64,000 nt of DNA from Actinomycetospora succinea (GCF_004363095.1 NZ_SNYO01000014.1:62001-126000), one strand, 5' to 3'; numbered from the stretch's first letter, positions 1 through 8,353 are shown. The notes: generated by a model from the letters alone, not told the origin. Numbers and translations are program-made.

Positions 1-231
1 TCCGCGCCGGCCGGTGCTGGCGGGCCCGGTCCGACGTCGGTGCCGGGTCGTGGGGTGGGTTCTGCGGGGTCCATCGCGTACCGAGTCTGCGAGGCCGTCG
101 GGGGCAGGCGGTGCTGCGATGAGGGAAGTAATTGCCGCATCCGAACGGCGCGGTGACGACGGGCCCGCGATCTGCGGCATCTCACCGGAGCTGTGGACGG
201 GACGGGACGGCCGACCGCGACGGGCCGGGAC
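1..231. other. Left-edge intergenic segment, no gene seen
   Basis: This stretch lies downstream of the minus-strand LLM oxidoreductase and runs to the window edge. I see no frame with actinobacterial codon bias, no clear hairpin terminator and no RNA gene. Short open frames across it are antisense or chance frames typical of very GC-rich DNA. Confidence 0.5.
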
Positions 232-1227
232 TCAGGAGCGGTCGAGGTCCCGGAGGCTCGCCACCAGCTCGGCGAAATGGCTGGGCGGAGGGCTGTCGCC
301 CGGGCGGTTGAGCCGGATGCGGTCGGCCACCGCGGCGTAGCGCTCCCGGAGGAGCCCGGCGACCTCGCCCGGCGACCCGACGGCGCACATCGCGTGGAGG
401 AGGTCGTCGTCGACGAGGGCGGGCATGTCGTCCCACCGGCCCTCCTTCGACAGCCGGTGGAGCTCGTCCTGCAGGTCGCCCTGCCCGTGGAGCTCGAGGA
501 CCCGGCGGTACGCGGGCGTCGAGCCGTAGAAGGAGATCTGTCGACGGACCGCCGCGACGTCGCTCTCGTCGAGCGCGACGAACGGGGAGAGCGCGATCCG
601 CAGGGGAGGGCGGCCCGGCGGCCGGTGGGTCCTGACCTCGGGGAGGATCACCTCCTCGAGGTAGGCCTGGGTGCAGAAGGGATGGACGAAGAGCCCGTCG
701 GCTACCTCGGCGGCGACGCGGAGCATCCGCGGCCCGACCGCCGCGAGGAAGACCGGCGGCGGGCCGTCGGGGTTCGGCGGCGGCGTGAAGGCGGGCGGCA
801 TGAGGGAGTGCTCGTAGAACCGTCCGCGGTGCGCCAGGGGCTCACCGGTCGCCCAGGTGTGCCAGATCGCCCGCAGCGCGACGACGAACTCGCGCATCCG
901 GTCGGCCGGCTCCGACCAGGGCATGGAGAACCGCCGGGCGACGTGCGGCCGGATCTGGCTGCCCAGCCCGAGGATCAGCCGCCCGCCGGAGAAGCGCTGC
1001 AGATCCCAGGCGGGATACGCGACCGTCATCGGGGTGCGGGCGAAGGCGATCGCGACCGACGGGCCCAGCCGGAGGCGCTGCGAGTGCTCGCACGCCAGGG
1101 TCAGGGACAGGAACGGGTCGGCCCGGTTCTCGGTGTTCCACGCGCCGTCGAACCCGATCTCCTCGCACGCGCGGACGTCGCGGGCGACCGAGGACAGGGC
1201 CGTGTCGAGCCGTGCGTCGATCTCCAT
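232..1227 (-). CDS. LLM class F420-dependent oxidoreductase (TIGR03617-like)
   Basis: A 331-residue luciferase-like TIM-barrel oxidoreductase, probably using coenzyme F420 as hydride carrier; the substrate is unknown. The N-terminal part has the pattern EIGFDGAW and a strand around GPSVAIAFARTPM, followed by GGRLILGLGSQ near residue 82, typical of the family. The middle contains FLAAVGPRMLRVAAEVADG, the usual core of these enzymes. Length is normal for the family. It follows the cupin gene on the same strand by 18 bases, so the two are probably co-transcribed. Family assignment is firm; the F420 rather than FMN choice rests on resemblance to the actinobacterial TIGR03617 group. Confidence 0.88.
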   Translation of the reverse strand: MEIDARLDTALSSVARDVRACEEIGFDGAWNTENRADPFLSLTLACEHSQRLRLGPSVAIAFARTPMTVAYPAWDLQRFSGGRLILGLGSQIRPHVARRFSMPWSEPADRMREFVVALRAIWHTWATGEPLAHRGRFYEHSLMPPAFTPPPNPDGPPPVFLAAVGPRMLRVAAEVADGLFVHPFCTQAYLEEVILPEVRTHRPPGRPPLRIALSPFVALDESDVAAVRRQISFYGSTPAYRRVLELHGQGDLQDELHRLSKEGRWDDMPALVDDDLLHAMCAVGSPGEVAGLLRERYAAVADRIRLNRPGDSPPPSHFAELVASLRDLDRS

Positions 1228-1245
1228 CGGACGTGGAGTTTGCGC

Positions 1246-1725
1246 CTATGCGCCGGGGACGGAGCCGGGCGGGAGGAACTCCACGTCGTGCAGCGCGGAC
1301 TGCCGGACCACCTCGTCGGGGTCCTGGAGGTCGTGCAGCTGATCGAACAGGTGGGCCAGGTTGCCGGTCGGGCTCACCCAGAACAGGGCGCGGGCGTCGG
1401 ACTCGCCACGGTTGTAGTAGGCGTGGGGGAGGCCGCGCGGCATCAGCACCGTGTCCCCGGGACCGGCCTTCTCCCACTCCCCGTCGAGGTAGAGCGTGAA
1501 GACGCCGCCGAGGACGTGGATGTGCTCGTCCTGCGTGGGGTGGACGTGGGGCGGCACGCCGGTGCCCGGCGGGTCGAGGGTCTCGAACGCGAAGCTGGAC
1601 TCGCTGATCGCCTTCGCCCAGTAGGTGTGGCCGAGCACGTTCCACACCCGTCGGTGCTGACCCTCACCGGCGCGCACGATGCCCTTGGGCAGGGGCCCCA
1701 GCACGATCTCGTCTCCCTCGAACAT
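1246..1725 (-). CDS. Cupin domain protein
   Basis: A 159-residue single-domain cupin. The metal-binding motif 1 is HVHPTQDEHIHVLGG, giving His60, His62, Glu67 and a later glycine. Motif 2 is PGDTVLMPRGLPHAYYN with His101, so all usual metal ligands are present. Such proteins act as small dioxygenases, isomerases or ligand sensors; nothing here fixes the reaction. It lies between the CPBP protease gene (39 bases upstream) and the LLM oxidoreductase (18 bases downstream), all on the minus strand. A combined role with the LLM enzyme is plausible but inferred only from spacing. Confidence 0.85.
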   Translation of the reverse strand: MFEGDEIVLGPLPKGIVRAGEGQHRRVWNVLGHTYWAKAISESSFAFETLDPPGTGVPPHVHPTQDEHIHVLGGVFTLYLDGEWEKAGPGDTVLMPRGLPHAYYNRGESDARALFWVSPTGNLAHLFDQLHDLQDPDEVVRQSALHDVEFLPPGSVPGA

Positions 1726-1764
1726 GCTCGGACGGTACTGCGGGTGTCCACGCCCCGGACCGGG

Positions 1765-2727
1765 TCAGGCGACGGCGCGCGGCTCAGCGGCCCCCGTGAC
1801 CGCCATGGGCCGGCTGGTCTCGACACCCCGGCGCCGGGACAGGATCAGCACGGAGGTCGCGTAGAGCACCGTCCCGAGCATCGACACGGCGAACACCCCG
1901 GCCCCGACGTCGGTGTAGTCGGCGATGGCGTCGGTGCCGCCGGAGGCGGCCGCGGCGACCCACGCAACGGTGTTGTGGACCAGGTGCAGGGCCAGGGCGG
2001 CCTCGAGGCCTCCGGTGCGCAGGGTCAGGACCGAGAGCACGACCGCGAACACGACGAGGTCGGCGAAGCCCCACACGCTCGCGGTCGCACCCTCGTGGAC
2101 CAGCGCGAACAGGACGGCGCTCACCGCGACGCCGGGCCACGGGCTGCGGACGACGGCGCCGAACGTCTGCACGATCCAGCCCCGGAACAGGTACTCCTCG
2201 GCCGCGACCTGCAACGGCGTCACGGCGAGGGCCACGACCGCGACCCCGACGAACGACGACCAGCCCACGAAGGCGCCCTGGGTGGGAGCGACGAGCTCGC
2301 CCACCAGCCCGGTCACGGCGGAGACGGCGAGCGCGGGGACCAGGCAGACGGCGAGCCAGCGACCGCGCAGGCGCCCGGTGACGGACGACAGCGTCCCCGG
2401 GCGGCGTCGCTCGACGAACCGTACGACGAGGAGCACCGCGGGCAGTGTCGCGGCGATGATCAACAGGCCGAACCCGGCGGACCAGGCGGGATCGGCCGGG
2501 AGGCCGTCGACGTCGAGGGGAACGCCGGCGATCGCGGCGGCCAGGCCGGTCGTCATGCCGACCACGAGCACGAACAGCAGGCCGGCGACGACGATCGACA
2601 GCAGCGCCGCGGGACCGACCCACCAGCGGCGTCCCGGTGTCCGGGCGAGGTGGTCGTAGGTCACCGGGGGCGGGGCGTCGGCCTCCGGAGCCGGTGTCGG
2701 CGGGGTGGACGGGTGCACAGCGGTCAT
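1765..2727 (-). CDS. CPBP family intramembrane metalloprotease
   Basis: A 320-residue membrane protein with about eight hydrophobic segments beginning near residue 37. The CPBP/Rce1 signature is present: AAEEYLFRGWI with the catalytic Glu177-Glu178 pair and the following Arg, then FALVHEG, then HLVHNTV in the last segments. Members cleave CAAX-like or bacteriocin-type peptides, or act in stress and immunity. A proline-rich cytosolic head of about 35 residues precedes the first segment. It is the first gene of an apparent three-gene minus-strand unit with the cupin and LLM genes, and is divergent from the PRISE-like reductase at 2929. Confidence 0.9.
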   Translation of the reverse strand: MTAVHPSTPPTPAPEADAPPPVTYDHLARTPGRRWWVGPAALLSIVVAGLLFVLVVGMTTGLAAAIAGVPLDVDGLPADPAWSAGFGLLIIAATLPAVLLVVRFVERRRPGTLSSVTGRLRGRWLAVCLVPALAVSAVTGLVGELVAPTQGAFVGWSSFVGVAVVALAVTPLQVAAEEYLFRGWIVQTFGAVVRSPWPGVAVSAVLFALVHEGATASVWGFADLVVFAVVLSVLTLRTGGLEAALALHLVHNTVAWVAAAASGGTDAIADYTDVGAGVFAVSMLGTVLYATSVLILSRRRGVETSRPMAVTGAAEPRAVA

Positions 2728-2753
2728 GGGTTCCTCCGGCAGAGTGCAGTGGC

Positions 2754-2889
2754 GGGCGTGACGGCCCTGCCAGCAGCGTCCTGCGGTCGACCGGCGAGGT
2801 CTGTGGCGTCGTGGCGCGAATGTCCTGGTCGCGGGAGCAGGCTCTTGTCACCGGGAGGACAGGTCACGGCCGGGGCGTGATGGCCCTGC
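2754..2889. repeat. 17-bp direct repeat pair in a divergent promoter region
   Basis: The motif GGGCGTGAYGGCCCTGC occurs at 2754-2770 and again at 2873-2889 with one mismatch (C versus T), start to start 119 bases. Both copies lie in the 201-base region between the divergent CPBP and PRISE-like genes. A regulator or a DNA-bending site could use them; this is inference from position only. Confidence 0.4.
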
Positions 2890-2928
2890 TCACGGTTCGC
2901 GGCGGCCCGGTCGGGTGCATCCGAGGAC

Positions 2929-4002
2929 ATGTCACCCCTGGATCGACCGCTCGTCGTCGGCGTCACCGGCATCAGCGGGCACGCCCTGGCCGAGCGCCTC
3001 GCCCCGCAGACCGGGCAGACACTCGGGCTCTCCCGCGGCAGCACGTCCCCGGTGCCCGGTGTGGAGCCCCTGCACGCCGACCTCACCGACCCGGAGGCGC
3101 TGCGCGAGACGCTGGCCGGCACGAAGGCGACGTCGGTCTTCCTCACCGCCTGGTCGCGGCAGGAGACCGAGGAGGACAACATCCGGGTCAACGGCGCCCT
3201 GGTGCGTGATGTCCTGGACGCGGCCTGCGCCGACGGGACGGTCGAGCACGTCGCGCTGGTGACCGGGCTCAAGCACTACCTCGGCCCGTTCGAGGCCTAC
3301 GGCCAGGGCGAGCTCCCGGAGACGCCGTTCACCGAGGACACCCCGCGCCTCGATGCGCCGAACTTCTACTACGCGCAGGAGGACGAGCTGGTCGCCGCCG
3401 CGGAGCGGCACGGTTTCGGATGGAGCGTGCACCGCGCCCACACGATGATCGGGTTCGCGGTGGGCAACGCCATGAACATCGGCTCCACCCTCGCCGCCTC
3501 TGCGGCGATCTGCCGCGAGACGGGCCGGCCGTTCCGCTTCCCGGGCTCGGCCCAGCAGTGGCACGGGCTCACCGACATGACCGACGCCGGCCAGCTCGCC
3601 GACCAGATGGTCTGGGCGGCGACGACGCCCGGCGCGCGGAACGAGCCGTTCAACATCGTCGACGGTGACGTCTTCCGGTGGCGGTGGATGTGGCCGCGGC
3701 TCGCCGAGCTGCTGCACGTGACGCCCGAGGGCTTCGACGGCGAGCCCGCCCCGCTCGAGCAGCAGATGGAGGGCATGGCACCGGTGTGGGAGCGGATCGC
3801 CGAGCGCGAGGGCCTGCGCGAGTCGCAGCTCGACCGCGTCGCCTCCTTCTGGCACACCGACGGTGACCTCGGGCGCGACATCGAGTGCGTCACCGACATG
3901 ACCAAGTCCCGCCTCGCCGGCTTCACCGGCTACACCCGGACCCTCGACGCCTTCGCCCGCGTGTTCGACCGTCTCCGCGACGAGCGCGTCGTGCCGTCCT
4001 GA
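2929..4002 (+). CDS. SDR oxidoreductase, PRISE (progesterone 5-beta-reductase/iridoid synthase-like) family
   Basis: A 357-residue atypical short-chain dehydrogenase. The NAD(P) loop is GVTGISGHALAERL at residues 11-24. The PRISE hallmark TGLKHYLGP occurs at residues 112-120 (Lys115) and NFYYAQED at 145-152 carries the catalytic Tyr, so both catalytic residues of the family are present. The family reduces 1,4-enones such as progesterone in plants; bacterial members act on small enones in vitro. The start has the purine-rich stretch CGAGG just upstream. It stands alone on the plus strand and converges on the small gene at 4018. Confidence 0.87.
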   Translation: MSPLDRPLVVGVTGISGHALAERLAPQTGQTLGLSRGSTSPVPGVEPLHADLTDPEALRETLAGTKATSVFLTAWSRQETEEDNIRVNGALVRDVLDAACADGTVEHVALVTGLKHYLGPFEAYGQGELPETPFTEDTPRLDAPNFYYAQEDELVAAAERHGFGWSVHRAHTMIGFAVGNAMNIGSTLAASAAICRETGRPFRFPGSAQQWHGLTDMTDAGQLADQMVWAATTPGARNEPFNIVDGDVFRWRWMWPRLAELLHVTPEGFDGEPAPLEQQMEGMAPVWERIAEREGLRESQLDRVASFWHTDGDLGRDIECVTDMTKSRLAGFTGYTRTLDAFARVFDRLRDERVVPS

Positions 4003-4017
4003 GGGGGAGAGCGGCGG

Positions 4018-4257
4018 CTACGCGGCGGCCAGGGCGGCCCGTCCGACGTCGGTGATCGTCGCTGTTCCCCGACCGGCCTCGGTGGCGATGAACCCGGCGG
4101 CCGCCAGCCGGAGTCCGACCTGCTGGTCGCTGCAGTAGACGCCGTCCACCATCAGCGTCATCCCGATCTCGCCGGAGCGACGGCAGCGTCCGCCGGCGAC
4201 CGCGCGGAGCACCGCCCGGTCCCGCTGGCTGAGTGGTTCGCGCGTCGTCGTGGTCAT
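4018..4257 (-). CDS. Small winged-helix-like protein of unknown function
   Basis: A 79-residue protein I do not recognise by name. The pattern LSQRDRAVLRAVAGG, then a second helix around CSDQQVGLRLAAAGFI, then a short wing with ATITDVGRAALAAA resembles one compact winged-helix unit, as in stand-alone DNA-binding proteins. Cys23 and Cys45 are the only cysteines. An ATG start is used, and codon bias fits a real gene. It lies 15 bases past the convergent PRISE-like gene. A role as a small regulator is a guess from fold-like pattern. Confidence 0.55.
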   Translation of the reverse strand: MTTTTREPLSQRDRAVLRAVAGGRCRRSGEIGMTLMVDGVYCSDQQVGLRLAAAGFIATEAGRGTATITDVGRAALAAA

Positions 4258-4350
4258 GGTCGGCTCCCTTCGAGGTCGTCCTGCTTCTCACCTCCTCGAC
4301 GAACGGGACGACCTGATTTCGACACCCTCGGCCAACGTTCTCCGGTGGGG

Positions 4351-5115
4351 TCAGGCGCTCCAGGCCCGCGCGCGCCAGAAGGCGGTGAGCACGCGCGCGG
4401 CGCGGGCCGGGTCCTCGCTCATCCACCAGTGACCCAGCTCGTCGAGCACCGCGACCTCGGCGCCCGCGCGGTCGGCGGCGCGCCGGCGGAGCTCCTCGGT
4501 GCCACCGAAGGGGTCGGCGGTGGCGAGGAGCGCGAGGCCCGGGCGAGCCGCCAGGGTCGGCAGCTCCTTGCCGAGCGTGGCCATCGCCGGCTGGGCGGCG
4601 GACCGGTAGAGCGCGAGGATCGCCTGCTTCATGTCTTCGTTCTGGGCCCCCGCGAGCTGCAGGGCCTCGGCGTGGCCCACGCCGAACGATTCCATCTGCT
4701 CGGCGCGCTGAGCGGGGGTCCCGCCGAACAGCTCCTCGAGGTGCGCCTCGCCGTCGCCGGGCGTCTGCCAGATCTGCGCGAGGTCGTGCCACGTGTAGTC
4801 CGGCTCGAAGAGGCCCAGCGCGTCGCTGGCCCAGCTGCGCACCAGCTCCGGGCGCGCCATGAGCGCGGTCGCGAGGTGCCCCCCGCCCCAGTCGTGGCCC
4901 AGCAGGTCGACGGGCCGCTCGAAGCGCTCGAGCTCGCCGATCAGCCAGTCGCGGTACGCCGTCACGGTCGCCGGGAAGCCGGCGGGCAGCGGCACGCCGA
5001 AGCCGGGCGGCGAGAGGCGGACGACGTCGTCGACGCCCGCGCGCGCCAGCTCGGCGACGAGCGGGTCCCACAGCGCCGCGCTCTCCGGATTGCCGTGCAC
5101 CAGTACCACCGTCAT
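4351..5115 (-). CDS. Alpha/beta hydrolase, epoxide-hydrolase/dehalogenase type
   Basis: A 254-residue alpha/beta hydrolase. The oxyanion motif HGNP is at residues 7-10 and the nucleophile elbow is GHDWGG with Asp75 instead of Ser, the mark of epoxide hydrolases and haloalkane dehalogenases. The C-terminal LDELGHWW provides the catalytic His. I chose the ATG at 5115 because its ATGA overlaps the stop of the upstream TetR gene, which implies translational coupling. The frame stays open further upstream, but that part has no family similarity. An epoxide or another activated small substrate is likely; the exact one is unknown. Confidence 0.83.
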   Translation of the reverse strand: MTVVLVHGNPESAALWDPLVAELARAGVDDVVRLSPPGFGVPLPAGFPATVTAYRDWLIGELERFERPVDLLGHDWGGGHLATALMARPELVRSWASDALGLFEPDYTWHDLAQIWQTPGDGEAHLEELFGGTPAQRAEQMESFGVGHAEALQLAGAQNEDMKQAILALYRSAAQPAMATLGKELPTLAARPGLALLATADPFGGTEELRRRAADRAGAEVAVLDELGHWWMSEDPARAARVLTAFWRARAWSA

Positions 5116-5771
5116 GGCGCTGCATCCTGCTCTCTCGGTGTGGGTGCGGCGACGCGGCGGGTGTGGTCGGACACCAGCGCCGCGATCAGCCGGGTCACCC
5201 GCTGCGTCATCTCCGCGGCGTCCTGGTCGGGGTGGGCGACCCACCAGTCCATGAACGAGTCCACGATGCCGAGCCACGTGCGGACCATCGCCGAGACGTC
5301 GAGGTCGTCGGTGATCCCGGCGCCGCCCAGCAGCTCGAGGACCCCCTCCCGGGCGAGGGCCTCGATGCGCGCCGCGTACTGCGCGACGACCTCGGCCGCG
5401 GGCCCGTCCTGCGGGGCCGTGCGGTCGCGCAGCAGGCGCCAGACGTGGCGGCGGTCGTCGAGCACGGCGAACATCGCCGCGAGCGTGCGCACCCCCCGCT
5501 CGACGCCGGCGCTCCCGTCGCGGGCCACCCGCTCGATCTCCGTGGCCAGCAGGCCGCCGGCCTCGGCGAGGCACGCCGCGTGCAGGCCCTCCTTCGAGCC
5601 GAAGTAGCTGTAGACCAGCGTCTTGGAGATGCCCGCGGCGTGCGCGACGTCGGCGACGCCGGTGGCGGCGAAGCCGTCGGTGCCGAAGGCGGTCGACGCG
5701 ATGCGCAGGATCTCCCGCTCCCGGTCGGCGCGCGGAACCCCCTTCGTCCCGGCGTTCGGTCGCGCAGCCAC
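5112..5771 (-). CDS. TetR family regulator
   Basis: A 219-residue TetR-type repressor. The N-terminal helix-turn-helix shows ILRIASTAFGTDGFAATGVA followed by ISKTLVYSYFGSKEGL, the classic TetR DNA-binding pattern around residues 20-65. The ligand-binding part has LGIVDSFMDWW. It overlaps the downstream hydrolase by four bases and is divergent from the sterol-desaturase-like gene at 5839. The 67-base intergenic region contains a highly symmetric operator (5791-5825), so it very probably controls itself, the hydrolase and the desaturase-like gene. Confidence 0.92.
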   Translation of the reverse strand: MAARPNAGTKGVPRADREREILRIASTAFGTDGFAATGVADVAHAAGISKTLVYSYFGSKEGLHAACLAEAGGLLATEIERVARDGSAGVERGVRTLAAMFAVLDDRRHVWRLLRDRTAPQDGPAAEVVAQYAARIEALAREGVLELLGGAGITDDLDVSAMVRTWLGIVDSFMDWWVAHPDQDAAEMTQRVTRLIAALVSDHTRRVAAPTPREQDAAP

Positions 5772-5790
5772 GGTCCGACCCTAGCGCGGA

Positions 5791-5825
5791 ATATGACCCT
5801 GCGGTAACTTACCCGACGGTCATAT
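5791..5825. promoter_or_regulatory. 35-bp concentric dyad operator
   Basis: Outer arms ATATGACC (5791-5798) and GGTCATAT (5818-5825) are perfect inverted repeats. An inner dyad GGTAA-C-TTACC (5803-5813) shares the same centre, base 5808. It can be read as two mirror-image copies of TTACC-N4-GGTCA. TAACTT and CATATT, possible -10 hexamers for the two divergent genes, lie inside it. This is the expected place for binding by the TetR encoded at 5112. Confidence 0.75.
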
Positions 5826-5838
5826 CGCTGGAGGGTCC

Positions 5839-6726
5839 ATGGACGCACTGCTCGACCCGATGCAGAACCCGGTCACCTACGCGGCCCCGTTCTTCGTGCT
5901 GGCGATCCTCGTCGAGCTCGCGGCGCTGCGGTGGCTCGACCACGACGACTCGGTCAGCGGCTACGCCTTCCGGGACGCGCGGACGTCGATCTCCATGGGG
6001 GTCGTGTCGCTCGTGTTCCTGACGGCGTTCAAGGTGGTCACGTTCTTCGCGTTCAGCGCCGTGTACGTCTACCTCGCGCCGTTCCACCTGCCCACCGACA
6101 CGTGGTGGTACTGGGTGCTGGTCGTGCTCGGGGTCGACCTCGGCTACTACGGGCACCACCGCTTCAGCCACCGCGTGCGGATCGCCTGGGCCGGGCACCA
6201 GGCGCACCACTCCAGCGAGTTCATGAACTTCGGCACCGCGCTGCGCCAGAAGTGGAACCCCTGGTTCGAGTTCTTCTTCTGGCTGCCGCTGCCGTTCCTC
6301 GGCTTCGCGCCCGGGACGCTCTACGCGGCGTTCGGCGTCAACCTCGTCTTCCAGTTCTTCGTCCACACCGAGCTCGTCGACAAGCTCCCGCGGCCGATCG
6401 AGTACGTGTTCAACACCCCGTCGCACCACCGCGTGCACCACGGCCGCGATCCCGAGTACCTCGACCGCAACTACGGCGGGATCCTCATCGTCTGGGACCG
6501 GCTGTTCGGCACCTTCGCCGCCGAGGCGCGGCGACCGTCGTACGGGCTCACCACGCCGGTCGAGACGTACAACGTCCTCACCCTGCAATACGGGCACTAC
6601 GCCGACATCGCCCGCGACGTCCGCGCGGCCCGCGGCTGGCGCGACCGGCTCGGCTACGTCCTCGGCCCGCCCGGGTGGCAGCCGTCCGGGGGCCCTGCCC
6701 CGGAGCCGACCCTGCCGCGACGCTGA
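5839..6726 (+). CDS. Sterol desaturase / fatty acid hydroxylase superfamily membrane protein
   Basis: A 295-residue integral membrane di-iron oxygenase. The histidine clusters of the family are all present: HHRFSH, HQAHHSS and HHRVHH, plus EYVFNTPSHH in between. About four to five hydrophobic segments start near residue 15. Members insert hydroxyl groups or double bonds into sterols, fatty acids or carotenoids; the substrate here is unknown. It is divergent from the TetR gene at 5112 and shares its operator region, so induction by a hydrophobic or epoxide-type compound that also needs the hydrolase is an attractive inference. Confidence 0.9.
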   Translation: MDALLDPMQNPVTYAAPFFVLAILVELAALRWLDHDDSVSGYAFRDARTSISMGVVSLVFLTAFKVVTFFAFSAVYVYLAPFHLPTDTWWYWVLVVLGVDLGYYGHHRFSHRVRIAWAGHQAHHSSEFMNFGTALRQKWNPWFEFFFWLPLPFLGFAPGTLYAAFGVNLVFQFFVHTELVDKLPRPIEYVFNTPSHHRVHHGRDPEYLDRNYGGILIVWDRLFGTFAAEARRPSYGLTTPVETYNVLTLQYGHYADIARDVRAARGWRDRLGYVLGPPGWQPSGGPAPEPTLPRR

Positions 6727-6796
6727 CCGTGGTGTGAGGTGGACCCATGACGACCTCGCCGTGGTCCCCGTCCGCCACCCGCGACCGGCGCGACGC

Positions 6797-8353
6797 GTGA
6801 GGGGCGCCGAGGCCCTGGTCGGCTCGCTGGTCGGGGCGGGCGTCGACGTCTGCTTCATGAACCCCGGCACATCCGAGATGCACTTCGTGCAGGCCCTGGA
6901 CGACGTCCCGGAGATGCGCGGCGTCCTGACCCTGTTCGAGGGCGTCGCGACCGGCGCGGCCGACGCCCACGCCCGGATCACCGGCCGGCCCGCGGCGGTG
7001 CTGCTGCACCTGGGGCCCGGGCTCGGCAACGGGCTGGCGAACCTGCACAACGCGCGGCGGGCCGGCACCCCGCTGGTGTGCGTCGTCGGTGCCCACGCCA
7101 CCGACCACGTCCGCCACGACGCCCCGCTCGAGTCCGACATCACCGCGCTCGCCCGGACGGTCTCGGGCTGGGTGCACACGTGCGGCGACGTGCGCGACGT
7201 CGCCGACGACGCGGTGCGCGCCGTGGCGGCGGCCGCCGAGCGCGGCGGCCGGGTCGCGACGCTGGTCCTGCCCGCCGACGTGTCGTGGTCCGAGGGCGGT
7301 GCCCCGGCGCCCGCGCTGCCGGCCGCGGCCCCGTTCCCGCCGGCGCCCTCGCGCGTGGCGATCGCGGCGGCCGCGGTGCGCTCCGGCGGCGCGGTGATCC
7401 TGCTGGGCGGCCCGGCGCTGACCGAGCGCGCGATGGACGCCGCGGGCCGCGTCGCCGCCGCCACCGGCGCCCGCCTGCTCGTCGAGACCTTTCCGCGGTG
7501 CTGGGACACCGGCGCCGGCCGCCCCCGTGCCGACAAGCTCGCCTACTTCGCCGAGCAGGCGCTCGAGCAGCTCGACGGCGCGTCGTCGCTGGTGCTGGCG
7601 GGGGCGCGCTCGCCGGTGTCGTTCTTCGGCTACCCCGGGATCCCCGGCGACCTCGTGCCCGACGGCGCCACCGTGGTCGGGCTCGCGGACGCGGCGACCG
7701 ACGCGGAAGCCGCCCTCGAGGCGCTGGCCGTCGAGGTGGCGCCGGACGCGGCCGCCGAGCCCGCGCCGCGGGACGCGCCGGAGCCCGCGCCCGGGCCGCT
7801 GGACGTGCGCTCGCTGTGCGCGGCGGTCGCGGCGACGCTCCCCGAGGACGCGATCGTGATCGACGAGTCGCTGACCGCCGCGGCGGTGCTCGCGCCGGCC
7901 CTGCAGACCGCGGCTCCGCACACCCAGCTGGCGCTCACCGGCGGCGCCATCGGCCAGGGCCCGCCCGCCGCGGTGGGCGCCGCGGTCGCGGCGCCGGACC
8001 GGTCGGTCGTCGCGGTGCAGGCCGACGGCAGCGCCCTGTACACGCTGCAGGCGTTGTGGACCCAGGCCCGCGAGCAGCTCGACGTCACCACGGTGCTGAT
8101 CAACAACGCGGCGTACGCGATCCTCCGGGTGGAGCTGGCGCGCACCGGCGTGGGGGAGGCCGCCCACTCCGGGCGCGCCGGGCGGATGCTCACCCTGACC
8201 GACCCGACGCCGGACTTCGTGTCGCTGGCGACCGGCTACGGCGTCCCGGCGCGGCGGGTGGAGACGACCGAGGACCTGCTCGACGCCCTGCGGTGGGCCC
8301 ACGACGAGCCGGGCCCGCACCTCATCGAGGCGATCGTCCCCGCCGTGGGGTGA
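6797..8353 (+). CDS. Thiamine diphosphate enzyme, acetolactate synthase/benzoylformate decarboxylase-like
   Basis: A protein of about 518 residues from the GTG at 6797; the frame is also open from an ATG at 6734, but family similarity begins with RGAEALVGSLV. The N-terminal Pyr domain has NPGTSEMHFV and LTLFEGVATGAADAHAR with the catalytic Glu48. The C-terminal PP domain contains GGAIGQGPPAAVGAA and VQADGSALYTLQALW ending with INNAAY, so the usual GDG metal-binding start reads ADG. It belongs to the group often labelled acetolactate synthase large subunit but lacks a partner small subunit here. A 2-oxo acid decarboxylase or carboligase role is likely. Confidence 0.83.
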   Translation: MRGAEALVGSLVGAGVDVCFMNPGTSEMHFVQALDDVPEMRGVLTLFEGVATGAADAHARITGRPAAVLLHLGPGLGNGLANLHNARRAGTPLVCVVGAHATDHVRHDAPLESDITALARTVSGWVHTCGDVRDVADDAVRAVAAAAERGGRVATLVLPADVSWSEGGAPAPALPAAAPFPPAPSRVAIAAAAVRSGGAVILLGGPALTERAMDAAGRVAAATGARLLVETFPRCWDTGAGRPRADKLAYFAEQALEQLDGASSLVLAGARSPVSFFGYPGIPGDLVPDGATVVGLADAATDAEAALEALAVEVAPDAAAEPAPRDAPEPAPGPLDVRSLCAAVAATLPEDAIVIDESLTAAAVLAPALQTAAPHTQLALTGGAIGQGPPAAVGAAVAAPDRSVVAVQADGSALYTLQALWTQAREQLDVTTVLINNAAYAILRVELARTGVGEAAHSGRAGRMLTLTDPTPDFVSLATGYGVPARRVETTEDLLDALRWAHDEPGPHLIEAIVPAVG

